From Brevibacterium picturae (lineage in GTDB: Bacteria > Actinomycetota > Actinomycetes > Actinomycetales > Brevibacteriaceae), in assembly GCF_900105045.1 (NCBI RefSeq), contig NZ_LT629739.1:2480001-2544000 (forward strand): a stretch of DNA of 64,000 nucleotides, in the 5' to 3' direction. The notes below the pieces were generated by a model that ran no database searches, was not told where the DNA came from, and saw nothing but the letters and a program-made list of their open reading frames with translations. Below are positions 36,279-44,143 of the stretch, one piece after another (position 1 is the first letter of the stretch; each line of letters starts with the position of its first letter). The position numbers and the translations under genes were made by a program.

Positions 36279-36965
36279 TCAGCGCCTCTCGTTGACGAGC
36301 AGGGCCAACTGGACGCGGGTGCTGACGTCGAGCTTGTAGAAGATGCGCGCCAGGTGTGTCTTCACCGTCGCGGTGGAGACGAACAGTGACCGCGCCACCT
36401 GCGCGTTCGTCATCCCCTGAGCGACCGCCTCGGCGATCTCCCGTTCCCGCGCCGTCAGCGGTTCCAGCGGATCGGGAGTGTGCGGATTCCCGGCCCCGAG
36501 AGGCCCTGCGCCTCCGTCCCCACCACCGGCCAGTCCCGTCGCCGAGGTGGTGCCTCGTCCCAGCAGGGACTCGACAGCACTCGGCGACAGGGTCCGGGTG
36601 CCGTTCGCCGCTGCCCTCACCGCGTGGATGAGTTCGTCCGGGGGAGTGTCCTTGAGGATGTAGCCGGCCGCGCCCGAGCGCAGCGCCTGGTAGACGAACT
36701 CATCGGTGCCGAAAGCGGTGAGAATGAGAACCTCGGGGTGAGAGGCCTGAGCCATGAGAGTCCGGGTCGCCTCGAGCCCATTCATGACGGGCATGCGGAT
36801 GTCCATGAGGATGAGATCGGGACCCAGCTCACGGGCCAGGTCGATTGCCTCGGCACCATGGGCCGCCTCGGCGATGATCTCGATGTCATCGGCCGCGCCG
36901 AGGAGGAGGCGCAGTCCCGAACGCATCAGGGATTCGTCATCGGCGATGATGGCTCTGATGCTCAT
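36279..36965 (-). CDS. NarL-type response regulator
   Basis: A 228-residue response regulator. The receiver has IIADDESLMRSGL (acidic pocket), the phosphoacceptor Asp in LILMDIRMPVMNG, Thr in LILTAFG and Lys in GYILKDTPPDE. A Gly-rich linker leads to a LuxR/NarL helix-turn-helix: LTAREREIAEAVAQGMTNAQ, then LFVSTATVKTHLARIFYKL. It overlaps the kinase gene by ATGA and is surely its partner. The target genes are not evident; the divergent CPBP protease gene is a candidate. Confidence 0.94.
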   Translation of the reverse strand: MSIRAIIADDESLMRSGLRLLLGAADDIEIIAEAAHGAEAIDLARELGPDLILMDIRMPVMNGLEATRTLMAQASHPEVLILTAFGTDEFVYQALRSGAAGYILKDTPPDELIHAVRAAANGTRTLSPSAVESLLGRGTTSATGLAGGGDGGAGPLGAGNPHTPDPLEPLTAREREIAEAVAQGMTNAQVARSLFVSTATVKTHLARIFYKLDVSTRVQLALLVNERR

Positions 36966-38314
36966 GCGATCTCCTCTTTCAGGTTCGGCACCGGGATCCG
37001 AGCCCGCAGTTCGAAGTCGGGATCCCGGGTCACGCTGAGGAATCCGCCCATGGCCTCCATTCTCTCCTTGAGACCGAGCAGACCCAATCCGGACCCGGCG
37101 ATCGCCTGTTCCCGCACTTCAGCAGCGGTGGGAGCGTCAGAAGTATGGGCGTTGCGTGCGATCATTTCGACGCTCTCCTGCTCGGCAATCCACGACAGCG
37201 TGATCAGCAGCTTCTGACCGGGCGCGTGCTTGACGGCATTCGTGATCGCCTCCTGCGCGAAGCGGTAGATCGTCGTCCGCTCGAGCGCGCCGACAGAATG
37301 CAGCAGCTCGGCGGTGAGCGGTTCCCTGCAGTCCAGTTCCACAGTGTCTGAACGATCGGCGATGAGGCGTTCCAGGTCGGGATCGACCACGGTGTATTGG
37401 TCGTCTCCGCGCAACATCGTGAGCACCTCGCGCAGTTCGATTCCCGAACGCCGGGCGCTGGCAGCGATGAGGCGCGCGCTCTCATGCACGGATTCGGGAT
37501 CGAGGTCCCGGCGCACCGACAGGGCACCGGAGTACATGGCGATGACACTGAGATGGTGCGAGAGCGAGTCGTGCATGTCGCGGGCGATGCCACGGCGCAC
37601 CTCGGCGACTGCCCGATCCTGACGGGAACGTTCGCGCAGCAGAGTCTGCGCGGCGGAGTCGATGAGTCCCTGCTCGCGTGCACCACGGATGACGCCGATG
37701 ACCACGAGCATTGCGAAGACGGTGCCGTTGACCAGGAAGAGAGGCAGTTCGAACTGTCCGACCGCGTTCGGCGTCAGCGTATAGGCCATACTCTGCGAGA
37801 GCACAGCCGCGGCGAGACAGACGAAGTCGAGTGACCAGCTGCGTCTGGCTGACAGTGTGATGAGGATGAATGAAGAGGCGAAGGCGCCGAGGAGGCTGAT
37901 CGTGCCGACGAGGATGCCGAGGATCCCGACGGTGACCGGAATCCATCCGCCGGGTCGACGCTGCAGGGATTCGACGGACCCGTCAGCGGCGAGGAACTCC
38001 TCGCCTCCGCGTCCGCTCGTCGTCAGGAACTCGCGGAACTTCTCGGCGGCGAGCACCTTGGGTCGCAGCGATCTGCGGGGAATTCTCCTGCCGTCGAAGC
38101 AGAGGACGACCGGCAGGCAGGCCAGGGCGATGATGCCGAAGACGATATGGAGGAGCAGCTCGGCGCCGAGCGCCCCGGCTCGATCGCCCGCATCTTCGAG
38201 GTAGGGCCATTCGGCGCTGACACCGATGACCACAAACACCGCGCCGATTGCCAGGGAGATGCCCGTCCAAAGGAGGGCATGCATGAGATTGCGGCGGACG
38301 GGGTGAGGAGTCAC
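36962..38314 (-). CDS. NarL-system sensor histidine kinase (HisKA_3)
   Basis: A 450-residue membrane kinase. It begins at GTG 38314, which has TAACCT six bases upstream and no Shine-Dalgarno. The N-terminal half has about six hydrophobic segments and no large external domain, so it probably senses a membrane state. The dimerisation helix contains the phosphorylated His in VRRGIARDMHDSLSHHLSVI, and the HATPase carries FAQEAITNAVKHAPGQ (N-box) and GSGLGLLGLKERMEAMGG (G-box). Length and organisation are usual for the actinobacterial HisKA_3 group. Confidence 0.93.
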   Translation of the reverse strand: MTPHPVRRNLMHALLWTGISLAIGAVFVVIGVSAEWPYLEDAGDRAGALGAELLLHIVFGIIALACLPVVLCFDGRRIPRRSLRPKVLAAEKFREFLTTSGRGGEEFLAADGSVESLQRRPGGWIPVTVGILGILVGTISLLGAFASSFILITLSARRSWSLDFVCLAAAVLSQSMAYTLTPNAVGQFELPLFLVNGTVFAMLVVIGVIRGAREQGLIDSAAQTLLRERSRQDRAVAEVRRGIARDMHDSLSHHLSVIAMYSGALSVRRDLDPESVHESARLIAASARRSGIELREVLTMLRGDDQYTVVDPDLERLIADRSDTVELDCREPLTAELLHSVGALERTTIYRFAQEAITNAVKHAPGQKLLITLSWIAEQESVEMIARNAHTSDAPTAAEVREQAIAGSGLGLLGLKERMEAMGGFLSVTRDPDFELRARIPVPNLKEEIA

Positions 38315-38320
38315 AACTCG

Positions 38321-38326
38321 AGGTTA
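38321..38326 (-). promoter_or_regulatory. Leaderless -10 box of the sensor kinase operon
   Basis: TAACCT on the minus strand lies six bases before GTG 38314, with no ribosome-binding site. Confidence 0.5.
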
Positions 38327-38422
38327 CCGGTGACGGTCGGCCGGTGTTGTCGCCCGAAAGGATGAAATCATTGCCGCCGATGGTTGACCGCGCGAAGCCC
38401 GTCGGCGCGAAAGGCTGAAGGC

Positions 38423-39412
38423 ATGACACCACACTATATTCGTCAGTTCCGATCACAGCCGGGCCACAGATGGTTCAGCCCGCTTCTCCTCGTTGCTCTC
38501 GCCGCCGTGTTCTACGGGGTGGGCCTGATCGTCCAGTTCACGGGCTTTCTCATCTGGGGCCTGATTGCCGTCGGCGGTGGCGGCGACTTCGATGCTTGGG
38601 CCGAGTCGATGATTGATTTCAATACCGTCTCCGGGATGGTGAACGGGTTGGCCAGTGTCATCCTCATGTGGCCGGCCGTGGAGTTCGCGACGCGCATCGT
38701 CTACCGCCGGTGGTTCTGGTCGATGATCTCAATCGGCCGAGGCCTGCGCTGGGGTCGCCTCGGTCGCTTCGTGCTGCTGGCTTTGCCGGTGTGGGTGATC
38801 GCAGCGACGGTGATGATCGTCGTCTCGCCCGGATCAATGGGCGATCTGACCGCCGGTGTGCAGTGGAATCGGCACGTTCTCACGATGCTCATCGCCGTGA
38901 TCGTTCTCGTGCCGTTCCAGGCCGCTGCCGAGGAGGTCGTCTTCCGCGGTCTGGCCATGAACATCATCGGCAGCTGGTTGAAGCATCCGGCGTGGGTCGT
39001 CCTCATCCCGGTGCCGTTCTTCGTCTACGGCCACCTCTACGATCTGCCCGGCCTCATCGACGTCGGCATCTTCGCGGTCATCGTCGGCGTCCTCACCCTG
39101 TACACGGAGGGTTTGGAGGCCGGCATGGCCTTCCACATCGTCAACAATCTCTTCGCGCTGGGGCTCGGGGCCCTCTCCGGTGCCGATCTGAATGCGACAA
39201 GCGGGCCGGCGATCGAGACCGTCATCTCGATCAGTGCCCCGGTTGCCTTCGCCGGCCTGGTCGTCTTCGACACCCGCCGTCGGCAACGCCGCGATGATCT
39301 CGGAGAAGCCGCCGATCCCCGAGAAGCCGATGATCTCGAAGAAGCCGTCGAGGAGGGCGCAGCCCCCACCATGACAACTACACGAACCTACAGTCAGGCG
39401 AACCAACTGTGA
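38423..39412 (+). CDS. CPBP-family intramembrane glutamic protease
   Basis: A 329-residue membrane protein with about eight spans. ATG 38423 follows GAAGG and avoids a charged leader seen with the longer frame. The CPBP (Abi/CAAX-protease-like) motifs are all present: AAAEEVVFRGLAMN (paired Glu and Arg), FFVYGHLYDLPG and AFHIVNNLFALGLG (His and Asn). Such proteases cut membrane proteins or process peptides; some give bacteriocin immunity. A charged tail rich in Asp, Glu and Arg follows. The stop overlaps the start of the small HAAS-like gene as GTGA, so the two are co-translated. Confidence 0.9.
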   Translation: MTPHYIRQFRSQPGHRWFSPLLLVALAAVFYGVGLIVQFTGFLIWGLIAVGGGGDFDAWAESMIDFNTVSGMVNGLASVILMWPAVEFATRIVYRRWFWSMISIGRGLRWGRLGRFVLLALPVWVIAATVMIVVSPGSMGDLTAGVQWNRHVLTMLIAVIVLVPFQAAAEEVVFRGLAMNIIGSWLKHPAWVVLIPVPFFVYGHLYDLPGLIDVGIFAVIVGVLTLYTEGLEAGMAFHIVNNLFALGLGALSGADLNATSGPAIETVISISAPVAFAGLVVFDTRRRQRRDDLGEAADPREADDLEEAVEEGAAPTMTTTRTYSQANQL

Positions 39413-39835
39413 GCTACTACAACGACCTGGCCCAGAGTCTGCGCAAGCGCGGCTGCGAGGAAGCGCAGGTTCTCGATGTCCTTGAGCACGTACGGGGAAA
39501 CGGTCGAAACCACCGGGCTGGAACCTGATAAGGAGTTCGGCGCTTCGGATGACTGCGCGAGTCAGTGCACCGGACCGCGTCGACGTTCCCCGGGGTCAAC
39601 GACCCTGAACGTCTTCGGTGCCCTTGGGCTGATCTGCGTCGTGGTCTACGCCGTTCGACCAGATCTGTTCGCCTTCACGACTCCGGTGATCAGGCAATTC
39701 GCGGGAATGATCGCAATGCTCGTCCTGCTCCTCGTGGGTGCCTTCGTGGCAGCATTCGTCGACACCCGTCTGCCGAGGCAGTTCAGTTTGAACAGCGGTG
39801 GCTCCCGACCAGGCAGCGGTGGCTCCCGACAGTAG
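39409..39835 (+). pseudogene. Small HAAS-like membrane protein, frameshifted
   Basis: GTG at 39409 overlaps the protease stop. The frame reads VSYYNDLAQSLRKRGCEEAQ and VLDVLEHVR, then runs out of phase. Removing one G from the four-G run at 39494-39497 joins it to ETVETTGLEPDKEFGASDDC and on through two membrane spans (FGALGLICVVVYAV and MIAMLVLLLVGAFVAAFV) to 39835. The joined protein of about 141 residues has the layout of HAAS-domain proteins: a short N-terminal helical domain followed by a membrane part. A 16-base direct repeat, AGCGGTGGCTCCCGAC, forms its C-terminus. As assembled, the gene is broken. Confidence 0.65.
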
Positions 39836-39858
39836 TCAGCTCAAGCAGATCGAGTGGC

Positions 39859-42000
39859 TCAGTTCGCCGGCAGCGTCGCGAGCACTTCGAATCCGCCCTC
39901 GGCAGTCGGACCCACCTGCAGCGTCCCGTCGAGTGCCTCGACCCTCTCGCGCATTCCCTTGAGACCGAATCCTCCGCCGAGGTGGCCGGCAACCGATTGG
40001 CCGGTAGCGGAGCGCCCCACGTCGGGGTGACCCTCGTCGGGTTGGACCGAGTTGGGCCGACTCGAATTGGGACGGCCCACCTCTGCGTCGGTCGCATCCG
40101 GAATACCGTTGACGACGCCGATCGACAGCTGCGCGCCATCGGTGCCAACGGACACGCGCACCGGAGCTCCGGGGGAGTGGCGAAGGGCGTTGGACAGAGC
40201 TTCCTGGACGAGGCGGAACGCGGTCAGGCCGGACGTCGGGTTGATGTCGTATGCATCAGTTGGGAACTCGAGCTCAACCTCGGCGCCCGAACTGCGAGTG
40301 GCCTCGACCAGGTCCGGAATGTCATCGACCATCGGCTGTGGGGCCAGATCGGCATCGCGGCCACCGCGCAGAATCGCCAGGAGACCGCGCATCTCATTCA
40401 GCGCTTGCCGGGCCGAGCCTGCGATCGAATCGAACTCGTCGACGCTGCGATGGTCGAGCTCGGGCAACCGATAGCGGGCCGTGGTGGCTTGAACGCTGAT
40501 GACGGACATGCTGTGGGCGACGACGTCGTGGAGCTCCTGCGCGATCCGATTGCGCTCCTCGAGCTCCTGGCGCTTGGCCAGCTGCTCGGCGCTGAGCCGG
40601 CGTTCGGTGGCCAACTGGGTGCGGCCGCGAATCCACAGATTCCCGACCACCGCAATGGCCGAGACTCCGGCGGTGAGCGAAGCGGTCGTAATGGCATTGG
40701 CCATTGCCCCGGACAGGCCTCCTGCGTGGGGCAGAGCCAGGCTGAGCCCGCCCACCACCGTGGACAGCGACCACAGGAGGACGAGGTGGAGCCAACTGTG
40801 CCGCAGTCCGACGATGAGGTGGAGGAAGACCAGCGCCAGGATCGACGTCACCGTCCACGGCCACACCAGTCCTGACGTGCCCGCGGTGAGGATGATTCCA
40901 GCCGCAGCGGAGGCCACTCCGACGATGATTGCGAGGACCGGTTGGCGCACGGCCAGCACCAGAGCTGCGCTCTGAGCGAGGACGACGAGCATCGCGAGGA
41001 CCGTCGAGGAATCGTAGAGCGTCGCCGTCACGGGCCATCCGACGGACACGAGCACCACGCCGACGAAGATGCTGAGCAACCAGAACCAGCCCTCGCCGCC
41101 GGCTCGCGTCAGCATGGTTTCGGTAACCGGGTTCGCGACGGATTCCGCCCCGTCCGGATCGCGGCCCGATTCGTCACCGGCTCGTGCTTTTCCCGCCGAG
41201 GTGGCCCCCTCGTGACCGGGCGCCAGCCCTGCCGTGATCGCCGCGATCTCCAACCGGGCCATGGCGTGGAGGACGAAGGGGAAGCTGAGAAGAAGGACGA
41301 GGCCCGTGATGAACTGGACGGTCGCAATGGTGCCGAATTCCAGATTCACCAGCGAGGTGTCGTTTGAGGCCGCGACGATGAGCTCGATGAGTTCGGTGTT
41401 GCCCTCGGGCAGGAACCGCCCCCAGAAGAAGTAGGTCAGCCCGCCCAGCGCACCGAGGAACCAGGGCACGGACACGGAGAATGCGACGAGCCGAATCGGC
41501 AGGGCGAAGACGGCTTCGAAGAGCAGGTCGAGCCAGCGCCGCCCCTCGGCCATGGCACCGATCCACCCGCGGAATCCGCGTGCACGGGAACGATGGACAA
41601 CCTCGGCGATGGGGACGCCCCACTGCCGGGCACGGGCCCGGGACACGTTCGCGAATCCGGTCGCCACGAAGAGCGTCAGCGGCAGGAGCAGCGCGCCGAT
41701 CCAGATGACGAAGGTCGCGATCGAGACCGAGAACAGCGTGATGAGCACGACGAACCCGATGAGGGAGATGAAGAATCCGGGCACGACAAGGACGCTGTCG
41801 CGGCCCATGTTGTGCCACATCCGCGACCACCACGACCGGGTGGGATCCGGGGCCTGGTGAGGGTGCGGCTGCGTCAGGGATTCTGCGGGACGGGGCACGC
41901 TCTCAGGGTACGTGTTCGGCCGCGGGGACGCATCGGAATGCGCGTCGGAATGCGCATCGAGGTGCGTATCGATGTGCGGGGAGTCGAAGATCTGGTTCAT
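39859..42000 (-). CDS. Sensor histidine kinase (HisKA_3) with large membrane sensor
   Basis: A 713-residue kinase. The first 55 residues are disordered with HxD repeats (THLDAHSDAHSDAS). About ten hydrophobic segments follow in two blocks (residues 65-260 and 310-470), separated by a polar loop. The kinase core has RNRIAQELHDVVAHSMSVIS (phosphorylated His), LVQEALSNALRHSPG (N-box) and GGFGLKGMRERVEALDG (G-box). An unusual Pro/Asn/Ser insertion of about 45 residues lies between the two ATPase boxes. It overlaps the upstream DMT transporter by ATGA. The best candidate partner is the response regulator at 43130, divergent from this operon. Confidence 0.9.
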   Translation of the reverse strand: MNQIFDSPHIDTHLDAHSDAHSDASPRPNTYPESVPRPAESLTQPHPHQAPDPTRSWWSRMWHNMGRDSVLVVPGFFISLIGFVVLITLFSVSIATFVIWIGALLLPLTLFVATGFANVSRARARQWGVPIAEVVHRSRARGFRGWIGAMAEGRRWLDLLFEAVFALPIRLVAFSVSVPWFLGALGGLTYFFWGRFLPEGNTELIELIVAASNDTSLVNLEFGTIATVQFITGLVLLLSFPFVLHAMARLEIAAITAGLAPGHEGATSAGKARAGDESGRDPDGAESVANPVTETMLTRAGGEGWFWLLSIFVGVVLVSVGWPVTATLYDSSTVLAMLVVLAQSAALVLAVRQPVLAIIVGVASAAAGIILTAGTSGLVWPWTVTSILALVFLHLIVGLRHSWLHLVLLWSLSTVVGGLSLALPHAGGLSGAMANAITTASLTAGVSAIAVVGNLWIRGRTQLATERRLSAEQLAKRQELEERNRIAQELHDVVAHSMSVISVQATTARYRLPELDHRSVDEFDSIAGSARQALNEMRGLLAILRGGRDADLAPQPMVDDIPDLVEATRSSGAEVELEFPTDAYDINPTSGLTAFRLVQEALSNALRHSPGAPVRVSVGTDGAQLSIGVVNGIPDATDAEVGRPNSSRPNSVQPDEGHPDVGRSATGQSVAGHLGGGFGLKGMRERVEALDGTLQVGPTAEGGFEVLATLPAN

Positions 42001-42962
42001 GATCGGGTACCTTGTTCTTTTCGGGTGAGTGTTCGGGCGCTCGACATGGCGTGCGTGGAGGATTCCGACGGGACGGGTGAGTCATTGAACGCGGGTGCTG
42101 CCGTTGGTGACGGACGGTCGTGTGGGGTCTTCGCGTCGAGGACGCGGGGATGGAACTGTGAGAGCATCCAGACCCCGCCGATTCCTCCGGCCGCGGCAGC
42201 CAGAAGCAGACCGATGGCCATGGGGGTGAGGCCCGTGTACTCGCCGAAGAAGGCGGCACCGATCACCACTGCCACGATCGGGTCGATGACGGTCAGTCCC
42301 GCGAGGACCGTCTCAGCAGGTCCGCAGGCGTAGGCGGTCTGGACCAGCCAGAATCCCACCGCCGAGGCCAGCCCCACCGCGGCGAGCACCATCCACCACC
42401 GCGCGCCCAGGAGGTCGAATCCGGGCAGTCCGCCTGCGACGACCGTGCGGGCGAGCACATGGGTGGCGGCCGCGACCGTGCCGAAGATGATGCCGGTCAT
42501 GACAACGCGTGGGATGTGCCCGGCGGTGCTGAAGGCGAAGAGTGTGCCGAAGACGGTGAGCGCGACGAGGATAGCCAGCATCCAGGTCACCGATTCCTGG
42601 GTGGCGACGAGTTCGTGGGAGAACTGCGCCGAGGTGGTCACGAAGGCGAAGATTCCGAACATCGTCACCCCGATGCTGATGAGCAGTGGGGCACCCAGCG
42701 CCAGACCGAAGAACCGGCGGCTGATGAGGGCGGCGAAGACGAGGGAGATCGCGCCGATGGGCTGGACGATGGCGACGGGGCCGAGTCCCAGAGCGATGAC
42801 GTTGAGGACGGTGACCATGCCCATCAGGCCCAGGCCCGTGATCCATGTGGCTCGGCGTTTGGGTCCGGGTGCCATGGTGGCCACGGCGTACTGCTGGAAG
42901 TGCGTGCCGAGCGCCAGGCAGAAGGCTGCGAGAGGGGCGAGGATTATCGCGGTGATGATCAT
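41997..42962 (-). CDS. DMT-superfamily (EamA/NIPA-like) membrane transporter
   Basis: A 321-residue protein with nine or ten spans, of the DMT group: ALGTHFQQYAVATMAPG at the start, GLGPVAIVQPIGAISLVFAA in span 3, and LAGLTVIDPIVAVVIGAAFF near the end, which is the typical last-pair motif. ATG 42962 is chosen because TAGCGT lies seven bases before it; a GTG at 42971 overlaps that box. A polar tail of about 55 residues follows. It overlaps the kinase gene by ATGA, so transporter and sensor are made together; the transporter may deliver or remove the sensed compound (inference). Confidence 0.85.
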   Translation of the reverse strand: MIITAIILAPLAAFCLALGTHFQQYAVATMAPGPKRRATWITGLGLMGMVTVLNVIALGLGPVAIVQPIGAISLVFAALISRRFFGLALGAPLLISIGVTMFGIFAFVTTSAQFSHELVATQESVTWMLAILVALTVFGTLFAFSTAGHIPRVVMTGIIFGTVAAATHVLARTVVAGGLPGFDLLGARWWMVLAAVGLASAVGFWLVQTAYACGPAETVLAGLTVIDPIVAVVIGAAFFGEYTGLTPMAIGLLLAAAAGGIGGVWMLSQFHPRVLDAKTPHDRPSPTAAPAFNDSPVPSESSTHAMSSARTLTRKEQGTRS

Positions 42963-42969
42963 GGTGTGC

Positions 42970-42975
42970 ACGCTA
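42970..42975 (-). promoter_or_regulatory. Leaderless -10 box TAGCGT (DMT transporter-kinase operon)
   Basis: TAGCGT on the minus strand is seven bases before ATG 42962. The divergent regulator gene uses the identical hexamer. Confidence 0.55.
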
Positions 42976-43117
42976 AGGACACGGTGTCATGGGGCGCATC
43001 ATACGAAGGAGTGATTGTGCGGACGGGGGAGTGGTACTTTCGGATGAAATCGATGCCGGCGAGGATGTGATCGCCGAGTTGTCACGGTTGTCAGGGCCGC
43101 CGACGGTGCCGGTCGGG

Positions 43118-43123
43118 TAGCGT
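43118..43123 (+). promoter_or_regulatory. Leaderless -10 box TAGCGT (response regulator)
   Basis: TAGCGT lies six bases before ATG 43130 and no ribosome-binding site is present. This supports the long start with its Pro/Thr-rich leader. Confidence 0.55.
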
Positions 43124-43129
43124 GAGACC

Positions 43130-43942
43130 ATGCCAGTTTCAGGAGCACCAGGGGCGAGTTCGGGAGCATCGGGGGCGGGGTCCACTCCGAGTCCCACTCC
43201 GGGATCGGGGTCCACTCCGGGGGCGACGCCGAGTCCCACTCCGGGATCGATCGCGAGCGACGGGGTGCCGCCGCCGTCGGCCGAGACGACCCGTGTGGCC
43301 ATCGTCGACGACCAGGCCATGGTCCGACAGGGATTCGGCGCCCTCCTCGATGCACAGCCGGACATGAGTGTCGTCGGCAGTGCCGAGGACGGTTCGCAGG
43401 TCGTCGACCTCGTGCGGCGGACCGCGCCGGACGTCATCCTCATGGACATCCGGATGCCGAGGCTCAACGGGCTGGACGCCACCCGTGCCATCTTCTCGAT
43501 GCCGGGGGACCACCCGAAGGTCATCATGCTCACCACCTTCGACGCCGATGAGTACGTGTTCTCCGCGCTGCGCGCCGGGGCCAGCGGCTTCCTGCTCAAG
43601 GATGCCACGGCCGAGGACATGATCACGGCTGTGCGTGTGGTCGCCGAGGGGCAGTCGCTGCTGGCACCGTCGGTGACCCGACGTCTCATCTCGGAGTACG
43701 TCAGCGGTCCGAAGGTGGCCAAGGACACCGCGGTCCTCGGGCAGTTGACCGACCGTGAGATCGACGTCATGTCGCTGGTGGCCAAAGGCCATGCCAACGC
43801 CGAGGTGGCCAAGCAGCTGTTCCTGGCCGAGCAGACCGTGAAGACCCACGTCTCCCGGATCCTGTCGAAGCTGGGGCTGCGCGATCGCACCCAGATCGTC
43901 GTCGCAGCCTATGAATCCGGACTGGTCGTCGCCGGAGGGTGA
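43130..43942 (+). CDS. NarL-type response regulator with Pro/Ser/Thr-rich N-terminal tail
   Basis: A 270-residue regulator. The first 50 residues are a low-complexity tail (STPSPTPGSGSTPGATPSPT) encoded by a tandem DNA repeat, unusual for this family, which normally begins at the receiver. The receiver shows VAIVDDQAMVRQGFG, the phosphoacceptor Asp in VILMDIRMPRLNG, LTTFDADEY and FLLKDATAEDM. The LuxR domain is LTDREIDVMSLVAKGHANAE and LFLAEQTVKTHVSRILSKL. The leaderless box at 43118 supports the long start. It is divergent from the DMT transporter-kinase operon and is probably that kinase's partner. Confidence 0.92.
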   Translation: MPVSGAPGASSGASGAGSTPSPTPGSGSTPGATPSPTPGSIASDGVPPPSAETTRVAIVDDQAMVRQGFGALLDAQPDMSVVGSAEDGSQVVDLVRRTAPDVILMDIRMPRLNGLDATRAIFSMPGDHPKVIMLTTFDADEYVFSALRAGASGFLLKDATAEDMITAVRVVAEGQSLLAPSVTRRLISEYVSGPKVAKDTAVLGQLTDREIDVMSLVAKGHANAEVAKQLFLAEQTVKTHVSRILSKLGLRDRTQIVVAAYESGLVVAGG

Positions 43943-44021
43943 AGCAGTCGCGAGTGCCCGAGCGCCGAATTTCCGAGCGCCCGAGTGCCCGAGTGCCGCA
44001 GCCACGCTCGAAGCCTTCTTA

Positions 44022-44074
44022 GGTGGTCGTTTTGGGCTGAAGAATCATTGTCCGATCCGACCAAAACGACCACC
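44022..44074 (+). terminator. Hairpin after response regulator gene
   Basis: GGTGGTCGTTTTGG (44022-44035) pairs with CCAAAACGACCACC (44061-44074) across a 25-base loop. It lies in the 201-base gap before the pRiA4b-like gene; the loop is long for a terminator. Confidence 0.5.
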
Positions 44075-44143
44075 GAAGCCGCGCGCGGACACTTCCTGCC
44101 CGAGCAGCTTCCCGCCCGAACGGCAAACTGCCATACTCGATCC

